Origin: CAZTPJ01 sp964614515
GTDB lineage: Bacteria > Planctomycetota > Phycisphaerae > Phycisphaerales > UBA1924
NCBI GenBank assembly: GCA_964614515.1
Contig: CAZTPJ010000034.1
Span: forward strand, 1 to 36,902
Length of the DNA: 36,902 bases
Direction of reading: 5' to 3'
Below the pieces are notes generated by a model, which saw only the letters and a program-made list of their open reading frames with translations, ran no database searches and was not told the DNA's origin. Below, one piece after another: positions 1-7,087 of this stretch. Position 1 is the first letter of the stretch. The number at the start of each line of letters is the position of its first letter. A program made the translations under genes and the position numbers.

Positions 1-43
1 CGCCGTCGACGCACGCGGTGATAACCGTTCGCGTCACGGCGAC

Positions 44-75
44 AAAAAGCCCCGGGCAATACGTCCCGGGGCTTT
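44..75 (-). terminator. Rho-independent terminator of the first dockerin gene
   Basis: A perfect 11-bp inverted repeat (46-56 with 65-75) encloses an 8-nt loop. Read on the minus strand, the GC-rich stem is followed by a run of T residues. It lies about 60 bp past the stop codon of the minus-strand gene ending at 136. Confidence 0.85.
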
Positions 76-135
76 GGTGCGTGATGTGCCGCACTAACGA
101 ATGGTTGAATGCGATCGACCCTGCGCCGCCGTGAA

Positions 136-984
136 TCACGGACACCCGGCGTTGAATTCGTTGCCGAAGCAGAGGAAATCGAAGATATCACATACGCCGC
201 TTCCCGTGCTCACGTCACAATCACAGGCATATGGATCGTTGGCGGAGAAGCGATTCCCGAAGCAGAGGAAGTCAAAGATGTCCAGAACCCCTTGCCCCGT
301 CGACGAATCGCAGTCGGGGTAGCACGCGGGGGACGTTTCGATGAAGACGTTGTCGGCACCCGGCTCCCAAAGCTGCAGGATGGCGAAGGATTCGGGGTGA
401 GCCCAAAAAAACCGGACCTCATCGACGGCCGTGATGACGAGGTTCCACGCCGCGTCACCCTGCACCGGCGATTCGGTCCACACCTCCCATCCCGCCGGAA
501 GCGTCGTGCTTGCACTGGGCACGCTGAACGCGTAACTGCGCCAACCCTGACCGGCCTGAGGAATCTCATCGCCCTTCGTGTACACGTAGATATCGTCGGA
601 CGGATCCTGCGGCGTGCCGTTGTAGTTGACCAGCACGAGGGACATCGGTCGCCCGGCGGCCGTGATGGAGACGTAGTGAAGGATGGCGTCGAGTCCCATG
701 GCCGTGACGTTGCGAGCGCGATAGTCACCGGTGAACTGTGACTGGGTCTCGGGCTGCGTGGTCAAGACGACAAAGGGTGCGTCGAGGCACTCAAGGGTCT
801 GCGTGTTGCACGGGCTGTGCAGGTACGCACCTGGATTGCCGCCGGTCGGCGCGATCCTCTCGCTGAATGAACGGAACGTCCAGCCGCCCTCGACCGGACC
901 ATCAAACGTGACGGTGAGCCGCTCCTGGGCCATGGCCGGGGCGGCGGCCAGACCCGCGATCATCGCGAACTTCCAGATCTTCAT
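136..984 (-). CDS. Secreted protein with C-terminal GC-type double dockerin module
   Basis: The 282-residue product starts with a Sec signal peptide (MKIWKFAMIAGLAAAPAMA, then QE). A beta-rich body of about 200 residues follows that I do not recognise. The last ~60 residues form two dockerin-like calcium loops of the type DCDxSTGxGVLDIFDFLCFGN, and the protein ends Gly-Cys-Pro. This module recurs on three other secreted proteins in the window and matches what I know as the GC-type dockerin domain of planctomycetes. It is presumed to anchor or sort exported proteins, but no cohesin-like partner is visible here. The ATG is preceded by a purine-rich AGGAAAGGAACAGG. A terminator follows the stop, so the gene is probably monocistronic. 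The function of the body is unknown. Confidence 0.85.
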   Translation of the reverse strand: MKIWKFAMIAGLAAAPAMAQERLTVTFDGPVEGGWTFRSFSERIAPTGGNPGAYLHSPCNTQTLECLDAPFVVLTTQPETQSQFTGDYRARNVTAMGLDAILHYVSITAAGRPMSLVLVNYNGTPQDPSDDIYVYTKGDEIPQAGQGWRSYAFSVPSASTTLPAGWEVWTESPVQGDAAWNLVITAVDEVRFFWAHPESFAILQLWEPGADNVFIETSPACYPDCDSSTGQGVLDIFDFLCFGNRFSANDPYACDCDVSTGSGVCDIFDFLCFGNEFNAGCP

Positions 985-1073
985 GCCTGTTCCTTTCCTT
1001 TGGATTGGCGCGGTTATCGGGCTACTTCCACCGATTTCCGCTCCAGTGTTTGTTTCGGTTTGCTTTGTGCCTG

Positions 1074-1101
1074 TTGCTTGGCGTGTAATCCATGCTATGA
1101 T
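1074..1101 (+). promoter_or_regulatory. Candidate sigma70-type promoter
   Basis: TTGCTT (1074-1079) is separated by 16 bp from TATGAT (1096-1101). It points toward the HTH gene at 1213 and would leave a leader of about 105 nt. Assigned from motif match only. Confidence 0.45.
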
Positions 1102-1110
1102 CTAGAACTT

Positions 1111-1141
1111 CTCAGGACTGTTCTCAGATCACCTCAGATCA
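1111..1141 (+). promoter_or_regulatory. Three spaced CTCAG repeats just after the candidate start site
   Basis: CTCAG occurs at 1111, 1123 and 1133. The last two extend to the identical CTCAGATCA (1123-1131 and 1133-1141). Spacings of 12 and 10 bp place them near one face of the helix, as in a tandem operator. They lie between the -10 and the start codon of an HTH-bearing gene, so autoregulation is conceivable but unproven. Confidence 0.25.
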
Positions 1142-1212
1142 TTAGCCCATTCGCTCAGAAGTCAAGGATGGTTCCCAAAGTTTTTCTCACCCCTCACGGA
1201 TGAGCCATCGCC

Positions 1213-2562
1213 ATGTCGCGAATCCTGCCCAACGCAAGCATTAAGTCCATTCCATACAAGGCGTTAGATGTTGATCCGCCCCTGACCTCTGCGGAACTGG
1301 GGCGCCTGCGTGAAGTCGCTCGGCGGCTACACGCCGAACTGGACTCGCTCGTCGACGCCCTCCCCGGGCACGCCCGATCGGCCAGCGCGATGGCCCGTGA
1401 ACTGGGCATCGATCGATCAACCTGCCAACGGCTGATCTCCGCGTTGACAGCGGGAGATGCCGAGCCGGAATTCCTGGTTCGCCTTCCGGGAACTCGCGGA
1501 CTTCAGCTTTTCATCGAGGCCGTCGCTTCGAATCAGAACACAAGCCTTCCCGCGGGCGAACGCGATGCGGCATCCACGGCCGTGGATCTGGCGGATCGCG
1601 CGGTGCGCGACATCGCAGGAAGCCAGTCGGCGCTTGCGCGTCGCTTGCAAGTGGGCGAAGGCGAGTTAAGCGGCGCTCGTGGACGTTCCATCTCGCCCCC
1701 CCCTCAGGCCTCGAACGATGCACTCGCGATGGAAGTTCTCGCCGGCGCCGGTGAACACCTGACTGGGCGCTGGTCAGACGCTATCACACTTACACAGTTC
1801 TACCGCCCCGTCCCCGGCGATCCCAAGGCCGTGGAACGCGCGACGCTCAACGGCTACATCGGCCATCGTACGAAGCCCGACGCGATGCCCTTGATTGTCA
1901 CACACCGCGCATTGAGTTTCGCGGATCCCCATCCGCGCAGCCGGGTGGATTTCAGCGATCTCAGTGGGTCATCTCGCGGGACACTGACCGACGCGGTACT
2001 TTCGGAGTTTTCAACGCAGCCGCTGCCGATCGTGACCGCGCGCGGTCCCAAAGGCGGCATGGTTCACACGATCGACCCGTCATCATCGGACCACGACGTT
2101 CCCCCTCCCGTCGATGTGTTCCTCGCACGCAAATCGCCCAAGCCGGGCCTTCATCCCGTCTACGACACGCCGGCCGTGGAAGAAGTCTGGTATTCGATTC
2201 GATTCCCGGCCCGTCGCATGGTGTTCGATGTGTTCCTGCATCGTTCGATGGCTCGGCAGTGCATCGCCTCGTTGGAACTGCACGCGACGCCGCCCGACAT
2301 CGCCGGGCCGCAGGCCGAGCGGTGGCTCTCGCGCCTGCCACGACCGCCTCGAATCCAGATGCTCGGCGATGACCTTCGGGCCGCGGAGACGGCCTGCTAT
2401 ACCCGCTATGTCGATCTGCTCACGCACATGTTCCACCGGCTCGACTGGCCGGCGGAAGAATTCGTGGGCTATCGCTGCGAAGTTGATTTTCCCATGTGGA
2501 ACGGCGTGTACATCATGTCGTTCGACTTCAGTCGTCACGAGCCTCCGTCCGCCGGCGAGTGA
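1213..2562 (+). CDS. Uncharacterised protein with an N-terminal helix-turn-helix
   Basis: The product has 449 residues. I do not recognise the full-length family. Residues ~28-75 contain a predicted helix-turn-helix (SASAMARELGIDRSTCQRLI) like the DNA-recognition segment of IclR- or LacI-style regulators. The remaining ~370 residues look like a soluble effector or unknown domain. There is no signal peptide and no membrane segment. The gene is divergent from the dockerin gene at 136-984, with a shared upstream region of 228 bp that holds a candidate promoter and short direct repeats. A regulatory role is inferred from the HTH only. The start follows a weak RBS-like ACGGATGAG. Confidence 0.7.
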   Translation: MSRILPNASIKSIPYKALDVDPPLTSAELGRLREVARRLHAELDSLVDALPGHARSASAMARELGIDRSTCQRLISALTAGDAEPEFLVRLPGTRGLQLFIEAVASNQNTSLPAGERDAASTAVDLADRAVRDIAGSQSALARRLQVGEGELSGARGRSISPPPQASNDALAMEVLAGAGEHLTGRWSDAITLTQFYRPVPGDPKAVERATLNGYIGHRTKPDAMPLIVTHRALSFADPHPRSRVDFSDLSGSSRGTLTDAVLSEFSTQPLPIVTARGPKGGMVHTIDPSSSDHDVPPPVDVFLARKSPKPGLHPVYDTPAVEEVWYSIRFPARRMVFDVFLHRSMARQCIASLELHATPPDIAGPQAERWLSRLPRPPRIQMLGDDLRAAETACYTRYVDLLTHMFHRLDWPAEEFVGYRCEVDFPMWNGVYIMSFDFSRHEPPSAGE

Positions 2563-2685
2563 TTCGCCCCACCCTCACACCAACCGCCCCGGCCCTCGTT
2601 TGCCATGCCGGACGGCCACGCGACCGCGATGTCCGACTGTGATGTCCGGCCTTGGCGCGTTCGCGATGATCGCCCGCCCGCCCGT

Positions 2686-2713
2686 TTGACCTCGGGAATC
2701 TCGGCGATATCGT
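2686..2713 (+). promoter_or_regulatory. Candidate promoter of tRNA-Phe
   Basis: TTGACC (2686-2691), a 16-bp spacer and TATCGT (2708-2713) would place the start of transcription a few bases before the tRNA 5' end at 2724. The -35 match is good and the -10 match is partial. Confidence 0.4.
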
Positions 2714-2723
2714 TCCCCCCGTC

Positions 2724-2797
2724 GGGCAGTTAGCTCAGCCTGGTAGAGCACCGCACTGAAAATGCGGGTGTCCCCGGTTCAAATCCGGGACTGCCCA
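2724..2797 (+). tRNA. tRNA-Phe (GAA)
   Basis: This is a 74-nt cloverleaf with a perfect 7-bp acceptor stem (GGGCAGT/ACTGCCC). It has a D arm (GCTC/GAGC), an anticodon stem CCGCA/TGCGG with loop CTGAAAA (anticodon GAA), and a T stem CCCGG/CCGGG with loop TTCAAAT. The discriminator base is A, and CCA is not encoded. Confidence 0.97.
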
Positions 2798-3142
2798 TTA
2801 GGTGTTTGTGAGAGGTGACGAGTGGTGGCGATTCACCTCGCATGATGCAATCCGCAGACACTTCCGTCGAGTTCTGCGAGTCTTTTCCGTCCTGGTCGGG
2901 CCGTTGATGCGCAGGCGGCCGCGCCTCAGGCGCGCTGTTCGGCGCGCCAAGGAGTGACCCAAGGCCCGAGTCCAGTGGCGTCGGTGCCTTGCAGATAATG
3001 GCCGCGGGCGATGGCCTGTCAGGAGGGGTGACCATGTCAAGATGCGCCAGACGGCTGTCTGGGCGTGCGGCTCATCGTGGTTCCTTCACGATCGCTTCGG
3101 CGGCGACTCTTGTTGAACAATCGCGATGCGCGTGCTGAACCA
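2798..3142. other. Intergenic region without a recognisable gene
   Basis: This 345-bp stretch lies between tRNA-Phe and the end of dnaE2. I find no convincing coding frame, terminator hairpin or repeat. Confidence 0.5.
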
Positions 3143-6100
3143 TCAATGAAAGTCCCGCGACGATGTGGCGAGTCCTGGCTGGAGTGAATCGAGGCTTGCC
3201 ATGCGCGCGACGATGATGTGGACGACCTCGCCCTGGCGTTCGATGTGACCGTGGGCGAGGATGGCGGTGCTGTGCCTCACAGCGCGACGGAACCGCTCAT
3301 AGACACGCGGGCGCACGATGAGATTCGCAAATCCCGTCTCATCCTCGATGGTCATAAAGAGAATGCCCGACGCCGTGGCCGGACGCTGGCGACAGGTGAC
3401 GATGCCGGCCACGGCCACCTTCGCGTCCGTCGGCCATCGGTTGACATTGGCCAGTTCTGCCGAGGGCGTGGCGCCCGATCGCGCCAGGTACTCACGGAGG
3501 AATGCGATGGGGTGTGCTTTGAGCGACAGGCCGGTGGCCGCGTAATCGTGGCGGACGAGATCGGGCGCGGGCACGGGCGGGAGCGTGATGCCTGATTGAG
3601 CATTGCGATCGGAATGCGACGAGACATCTCCCGCAGCATCGAAGAGCGGCAGCGTTTCGTTGCGCATCGCGCGGACATGCCACAGCGCGGCCTGGCGATC
3701 AAGCCCCAGTGATCCGAATGCATCGGCCTTCGCCAGGGATCGAAGCGACGCGACTCTGACGCCGGTCGTCCGGTGCAGCGCTTCGATCGTCCTGAACGGC
3801 CCATGCGCCAGCACCATGCCCGCGACCGCATCCGCATCCGCTTGCCGCAGGCCGTGGACAAGGCGCATGCCGAGTCGAAGCGCCGGCCCATCGCATCCCC
3901 ACGATGCGCGATCATTCGTTCCATCGTGCCCGCGTGGATCAGACCCTCGCTTGGGCTTTGTACTCTCGTGCGCTTCGTGCCTTTCCTCCAGCGTGCAATC
4001 CCACATGCTGTGATTCACGTCGATGGGGAGTACTTCGACGCCGTGTTCCTTTGCATCGCGCACGATCTGCGACGGGGCGTAGAACCCCATCGGCTGGCTG
4101 TTGATCAGGGCCGCGGCGAAGGCGGCGGGATGGTGGCGTTTGAGATACGCCGACACGTAGACGAGGAGGGCGAACGACGCGGCGTGGCTCTCAGGAAAGC
4201 CGTATTCGCTGAAGCCCTTGATCTGCTCGAAGCAGCGCTGCGCAAAGTCCGGCGGATAGCCCCGCGCGATCATCCCGCCGATGAGTTTCTCTCCAAAGCG
4301 GGCGATGGCGTCGCCCTTGCGCTTCCACGCGGCCATGGCGCGGCGAAGTTGGTCGGCCTCCCCCGGCGTGAATCCGCCCGCGACGATCGCCAGTTGCATC
4401 GCTTGTTCCTGGAAGAGCGGCACGCCGAGCGTCTTGCCCAGGACGCGCTCGACATCGGGATGGGGATAGGTGATGGTTTCCTGGCCGTTGCGTCGGCGAA
4501 GGTATGGATGCACCATGTCACCCTGGATGGGGCCGGGGCGGACAATGGCGACTTCGATGACCAGGTCGTAGAAGCACCGCGGCCGAAGACGCGGGAGCAT
4601 GGACATCTGGGCGCGGCTTTCGATCTGGAAGACGCCGATGGTGTCGGCCTTGCAGATCATGTCGTAGACGGCGGGGTCTTCGGGGGGAACGGTGTGAAGT
4701 TGAAGAGACGAAGTGGGGGAGAGACGAAGAGACGAAGTGGGGGAGAGACGAAGAGACGAAGTGGGGGAAAGACGAAGAGACGAAGTGGGGGAGAGACGAA
4801 GAGACGAAGTGGGGGAGAGACGAAGAGACGAAGTGGGGTGAGTCAGCCGGTGGGGCGATTGCGCTTCTGAAGGCTTCGGATCAGTCCTTGCATGACGCGA
4901 TCGGTTTCGTCCGTCAGCGCATCGAGTTTCGGACTGGGCTTGAGCATGTCCAGTTCCGTCGCCAGTTCGATCTGGGTCGCCAGTTCGTTGAGAGATCCGC
5001 GTGCAATCCGCAGATGGCGAAGCAGGTCCGGCCGTGTCTGCCTTCCAAATCCCTCGGCGATGTTGGACGGGATCGACACCGCCGCCCGGCGCATCTGAAG
5101 CGTCAATCCGAACTGCTCGGCATGCGGCATCCGTTCCGTGGCACGGTACACAGCCTTGGCCAACTCCTTGCCCTTCTGCCATGCGACAAGATCCCTGAAA
5201 GTTTTGACGTTCGCCATCGATAAGTTCTCCTGTGAAACCGTGTTCCTTGCATATGCAACAATCGTTCATCCATCCACCCGTCGCCTGTTCCCTTCGTCCC
5301 TGCGTCTGTTCGTCTCTTCGTCTCTCCCTCTCTTCGTCTCTTCGTCTCTCGCCCCATTCTTCTATCATATGAAACGCCCTTCGAATACACGTCAGCATCC
5401 CCAGCCCCAGCACGTCCACCTTGAGCATCCCCACCGCGTCGATGTCGTCTTTGTCCCATTCGATGACCGTGCGATCGGGCATCGCGGCATTTTCGATGGG
5501 CACGGACTCGCACAGCGGCCCGCGCGTCATCACAAAGCCGCCGACATGCTGGGAACGATGTCGCGGAAAACCGAGAATCTGGCCTGTCAGCGCGATGACG
5601 CGCCGCACCGTGGCGTCGCGGGCATCAACCCCGAGTTCGCGCAGTCGCTCGGGCGACACGCCGCCCGCGTCCCACCAGTCCAGGCTCTTGGCCAGCGCAT
5701 CGACGCAATCGAGCGAAAGGCCCATGGCCTTGCCCACATCGCGCACGGCGCTGCGCCCGCGATAGGTGATGACCTCGGCCGTGAGCGCGGCGCGATCACG
5801 CCCATACTTGCCGTAAATGTATTGGATGACTTCCTCGCGGCGTTCGTGCTCGAAGTCGATGTCGATGTCGGGCGGCTCGTTGCGTTCGCGGCTGACGAAG
5901 CGCTCGAAGAGCACGTCGATGCGACTTGGGTCCACGCTTGTGACGCCCAGGCAATAGCACACGGCCGAGTTGGCCGCCGCCCCGCGCCCCTGGCAGAGAA
6001 TCCCCCGTGAGCGTGCGAAGCACACGATGTCGTGGCACGTCAGGAAATACGGCGCATACCGCAGTTCGTCGATGAGGCGCAACTCGTGTTCGATCTGGGC

Positions 6101-7078
6101 GCGAACCTTGGCCGGCGTCCCTTCGGGATATCGTTCGCCCGCGCCGATCCACGTCAATTCCGCCAGATGGCGCATCGGCGTCGAGCCGCGCGGCACAACC
6201 TCATCGGGATATTCATACCGAAGTTCATCGAGCGAGAACGCCGAAGCCCGCTGGGCGATCTCAACGCTGCGAATCAACGCATGCTCATATCCCGCGAACA
6301 GCCGGGCCATCTCATCGGGCGGCTTGAGATGCCGCTCCGCGTTCGGGCACAGGCGATACCCCGCCTGCTCGATGGTGCAGCCGTGGCGGATGCAGGTGAG
6401 AACATCCTGCAACGCACGACGCTGCGGATGGTGATACAGCACGTCGTTGACGGCCGTCAGCGGCACGCGAACGTCATCGGAGAGCGCCGCCAGCCGCGTC
6501 AGCCGGGCGCGATCATTCGGCCCATAGTCGCGTGATGCGGCGATGGAGACGCGATCGCCAAAGGCATCGCGGAGGCGCTGTGCCGCGACGAGCAGTGCAT
6601 CGTCAAGGGTGCGCGGCATCACCACCGCCAGCATGTCCGGTTCATGCTCGCACAGATCGCCAAGTTCAAGATGACACTCGCCCTTGTCGGCGCGGCGTTT
6701 GCCAATCGTGAGCAACCGGCAGAGTCTTCCATACGCGGCGCGATTCGTCGGGAACACCAGCACGTCGGGAGTGTCAGGGTCGGTGAACCGCAGGCGGCAT
6801 CCGATTGCCAGCGGCATGCGTGATTCCTCGGCCGCGACGTGGGCGCGCACGATGCCTCCCAGCGTGTTCGTATCCGCGATGGCGGCGACGCAGTGGCCGA
6901 GACTCACCGCACATCGGACAAGTTCCTCGGGATGGCTTGCTCCCGTCAGGAATGTGAAGTTACTGGTGACAGCCAGTTCGGCATAGGCGGATGCCTCGCC
7001 GCGCGCCGCTCCACACGGGGATAAATCAACCCGCGTGTACGGGTGCGCGTGACGTTGTGGATTCGGCGCTTCAGGCAT
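3143..7078 (-). CDS. dnaE2: Error-prone DNA polymerase III alpha subunit DnaE2 (ImuC), with a large internal insertion
   Basis: This is the translesion replicative-type polymerase of the ImuA-ImuB-DnaE2 mutasome. The PHP domain occupies residues ~30-300 (YAELAVTSNFTFLTGASHPEEL). The palm follows, with catalytic Asp406 and Asp408 in PPDIDIDF and a third Asp555 in KVDVLGLGML. After residue ~572 comes about 220 residues of low-complexity, Cys- and Arg-rich sequence ending in TSSLRLSP repeats. The polymerase then resumes at ~794 (VPPEDPAVYDMICKADTIGVFQIESR). A C-terminal OB fold lies at ~1220-1295. The length of 1311 exceeds the usual ~1050 because of this insertion and a smaller one at ~1031-1064. 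The insertion holds a separate gene in the +1 frame (4843-5217). imuB ends 9 bp upstream, implying one operon. Activity depends on whether the insertion is tolerated or removed. Confidence 0.93.
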   Translation of the reverse strand: MPEAPNPQRHAHPYTRVDLSPCGAARGEASAYAELAVTSNFTFLTGASHPEELVRCAVSLGHCVAAIADTNTLGGIVRAHVAAEESRMPLAIGCRLRFTDPDTPDVLVFPTNRAAYGRLCRLLTIGKRRADKGECHLELGDLCEHEPDMLAVVMPRTLDDALLVAAQRLRDAFGDRVSIAASRDYGPNDRARLTRLAALSDDVRVPLTAVNDVLYHHPQRRALQDVLTCIRHGCTIEQAGYRLCPNAERHLKPPDEMARLFAGYEHALIRSVEIAQRASAFSLDELRYEYPDEVVPRGSTPMRHLAELTWIGAGERYPEGTPAKVRAQIEHELRLIDELRYAPYFLTCHDIVCFARSRGILCQGRGAAANSAVCYCLGVTSVDPSRIDVLFERFVSRERNEPPDIDIDFEHERREEVIQYIYGKYGRDRAALTAEVITYRGRSAVRDVGKAMGLSLDCVDALAKSLDWWDAGGVSPERLRELGVDARDATVRRVIALTGQILGFPRHRSQHVGGFVMTRGPLCESVPIENAAMPDRTVIEWDKDDIDAVGMLKVDVLGLGMLTCIRRAFHMIEEWGERRRDEERERRRDEQTQGRREQATGGWMNDCCICKEHGFTGELIDGERQNFQGSCRMAEGQGVGQGCVPCHGTDAACRAVRIDASDAPGGGVDPVQHRRGIWKADTAGPASPSADCTRISQRTGDPDRTGDGTGHAQAQSETRCADGRNRSRHARTDPKPSEAQSPHRLTHPTSSLRLSPTSSLRLSPTSSLRLSPTSSLRLSPTSSLRLSPTSSLQLHTVPPEDPAVYDMICKADTIGVFQIESRAQMSMLPRLRPRCFYDLVIEVAIVRPGPIQGDMVHPYLRRRNGQETITYPHPDVERVLGKTLGVPLFQEQAMQLAIVAGGFTPGEADQLRRAMAAWKRKGDAIARFGEKLIGGMIARGYPPDFAQRCFEQIKGFSEYGFPESHAASFALLVYVSAYLKRHHPAAFAAALINSQPMGFYAPSQIVRDAKEHGVEVLPIDVNHSMWDCTLEERHEAHESTKPKRGSDPRGHDGTNDRASWGCDGPALRLGMRLVHGLRQADADAVAGMVLAHGPFRTIEALHRTTGVRVASLRSLAKADAFGSLGLDRQAALWHVRAMRNETLPLFDAAGDVSSHSDRNAQSGITLPPVPAPDLVRHDYAATGLSLKAHPIAFLREYLARSGATPSAELANVNRWPTDAKVAVAGIVTCRQRPATASGILFMTIEDETGFANLIVRPRVYERFRRAVRHSTAILAHGHIERQGEVVHIIVARMASLDSLQPGLATSSRDFH
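4702..4838. repeat. 24-bp tandem repeat array, about 5.7 copies
   Basis: Five full units start at 4702, 4726, 4750, 4774 and 4798, with a partial unit at 4822-4838. The plus-strand unit begins GAAGAGACGAAGTGGGGGAG. Only the third unit shows a one-base change. Each unit is itself built on a repeated GAGACGAA motif. In the dnaE2 frame it encodes TSSLRLSP. With no spacers between units, it is not a CRISPR array. Confidence 0.95.
4843..5217 (-). CDS. Four-helix-bundle protein (23S rRNA intervening-sequence protein family), nested within dnaE2
   Basis: The 124-residue protein has the family hallmarks: FRDLVAWQKGKELAKAVYRAT at the start, RRAAVSIPSNIAEGFGRQT in the middle, and LRIARGSLNELATQIELA followed by a C-terminal helix. 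This family (PF05635/TIGR02436) is known from intervening sequences in bacterial 23S rRNA genes. It is homologous to the Avd protein of diversity-generating retroelements, and members form pentameric four-helix bundles. The gene lies wholly inside dnaE2, on the same strand but in the +1 frame. It has its own AGGAG RBS 9 nt before the ATG. Its molecular role here is unknown. No reverse transcriptase or variable repeat is nearby, so a retroelement role is not supported. Confidence 0.9.
   Translation of the reverse strand: MANVKTFRDLVAWQKGKELAKAVYRATERMPHAEQFGLTLQMRRAAVSIPSNIAEGFGRQTRPDLLRHLRIARGSLNELATQIELATELDMLKPSPKLDALTDETDRVMQGLIRSLQKRNRPTG
5227..5231 (-). promoter_or_regulatory. Internal ribosome binding site of the nested four-helix-bundle gene
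   Basis: AGGAG on the minus strand, followed by the 9-nt spacer AACTTATCG and then ATG. It is one of the best Shine-Dalgarno matches in the window and argues that the nested ORF is translated. Confidence 0.75.
5309..5356. repeat. Two inverted copies of the same 24-bp unit on the far side of the element
   Basis: Units at 5309-5332 and 5333-5356 begin TTCGTCTCTTCGTCTCTC, the reverse complement of the array at 4702-4838. A third, decayed unit is suggested just below (about 5293-5308). Together with the array they form the arms of an imperfect inverted repeat of about 40 bp. Confidence 0.85.
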
Positions 7079-7087
7079 CGCGGTTTC

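Larger units (their letters stand above)
4702..5356 (-). mobile_element. IVS-like element inserted in-frame within dnaE2
   Basis: This segment of about 655 bp interrupts the dnaE2 polymerase core. Its layout in transcript order is: two 24-bp repeat units, an RBS, an ORF for a four-helix-bundle protein of the 23S rRNA intervening-sequence family, then 5.7 further units complementary to the first ones. The flanks share a perfect 20-bp inverted match (TTCGTCTCTTCGTCTCTCCC at 5309-5328 against its complement in the array at 4702-4838). The RNA could therefore form a long stem with the ORF in the loop, as 23S rRNA intervening sequences do. The dnaE2 frame stays open across it. Exact ends are not resolved, because the native linker sequence is unknown and no target duplication was identified. 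Confidence 0.7.

Noticed and set aside
2730..3035. Minus-strand ORF of 101 codons over the tRNA region
   Set aside because: Its end (GFEPGTPAFSVRCS) is the antisense translation of tRNA-Phe, a well-known false gene call.
4702..4838. CRISPR array
   Set aside because: The 24-bp units are directly abutting with no unique spacers, and no cas genes are near.
4843..5217. Avd protein of a diversity-generating retroelement
   Set aside because: The protein family is homologous, but there is no reverse transcriptase and no template/variable repeat pair in the window.
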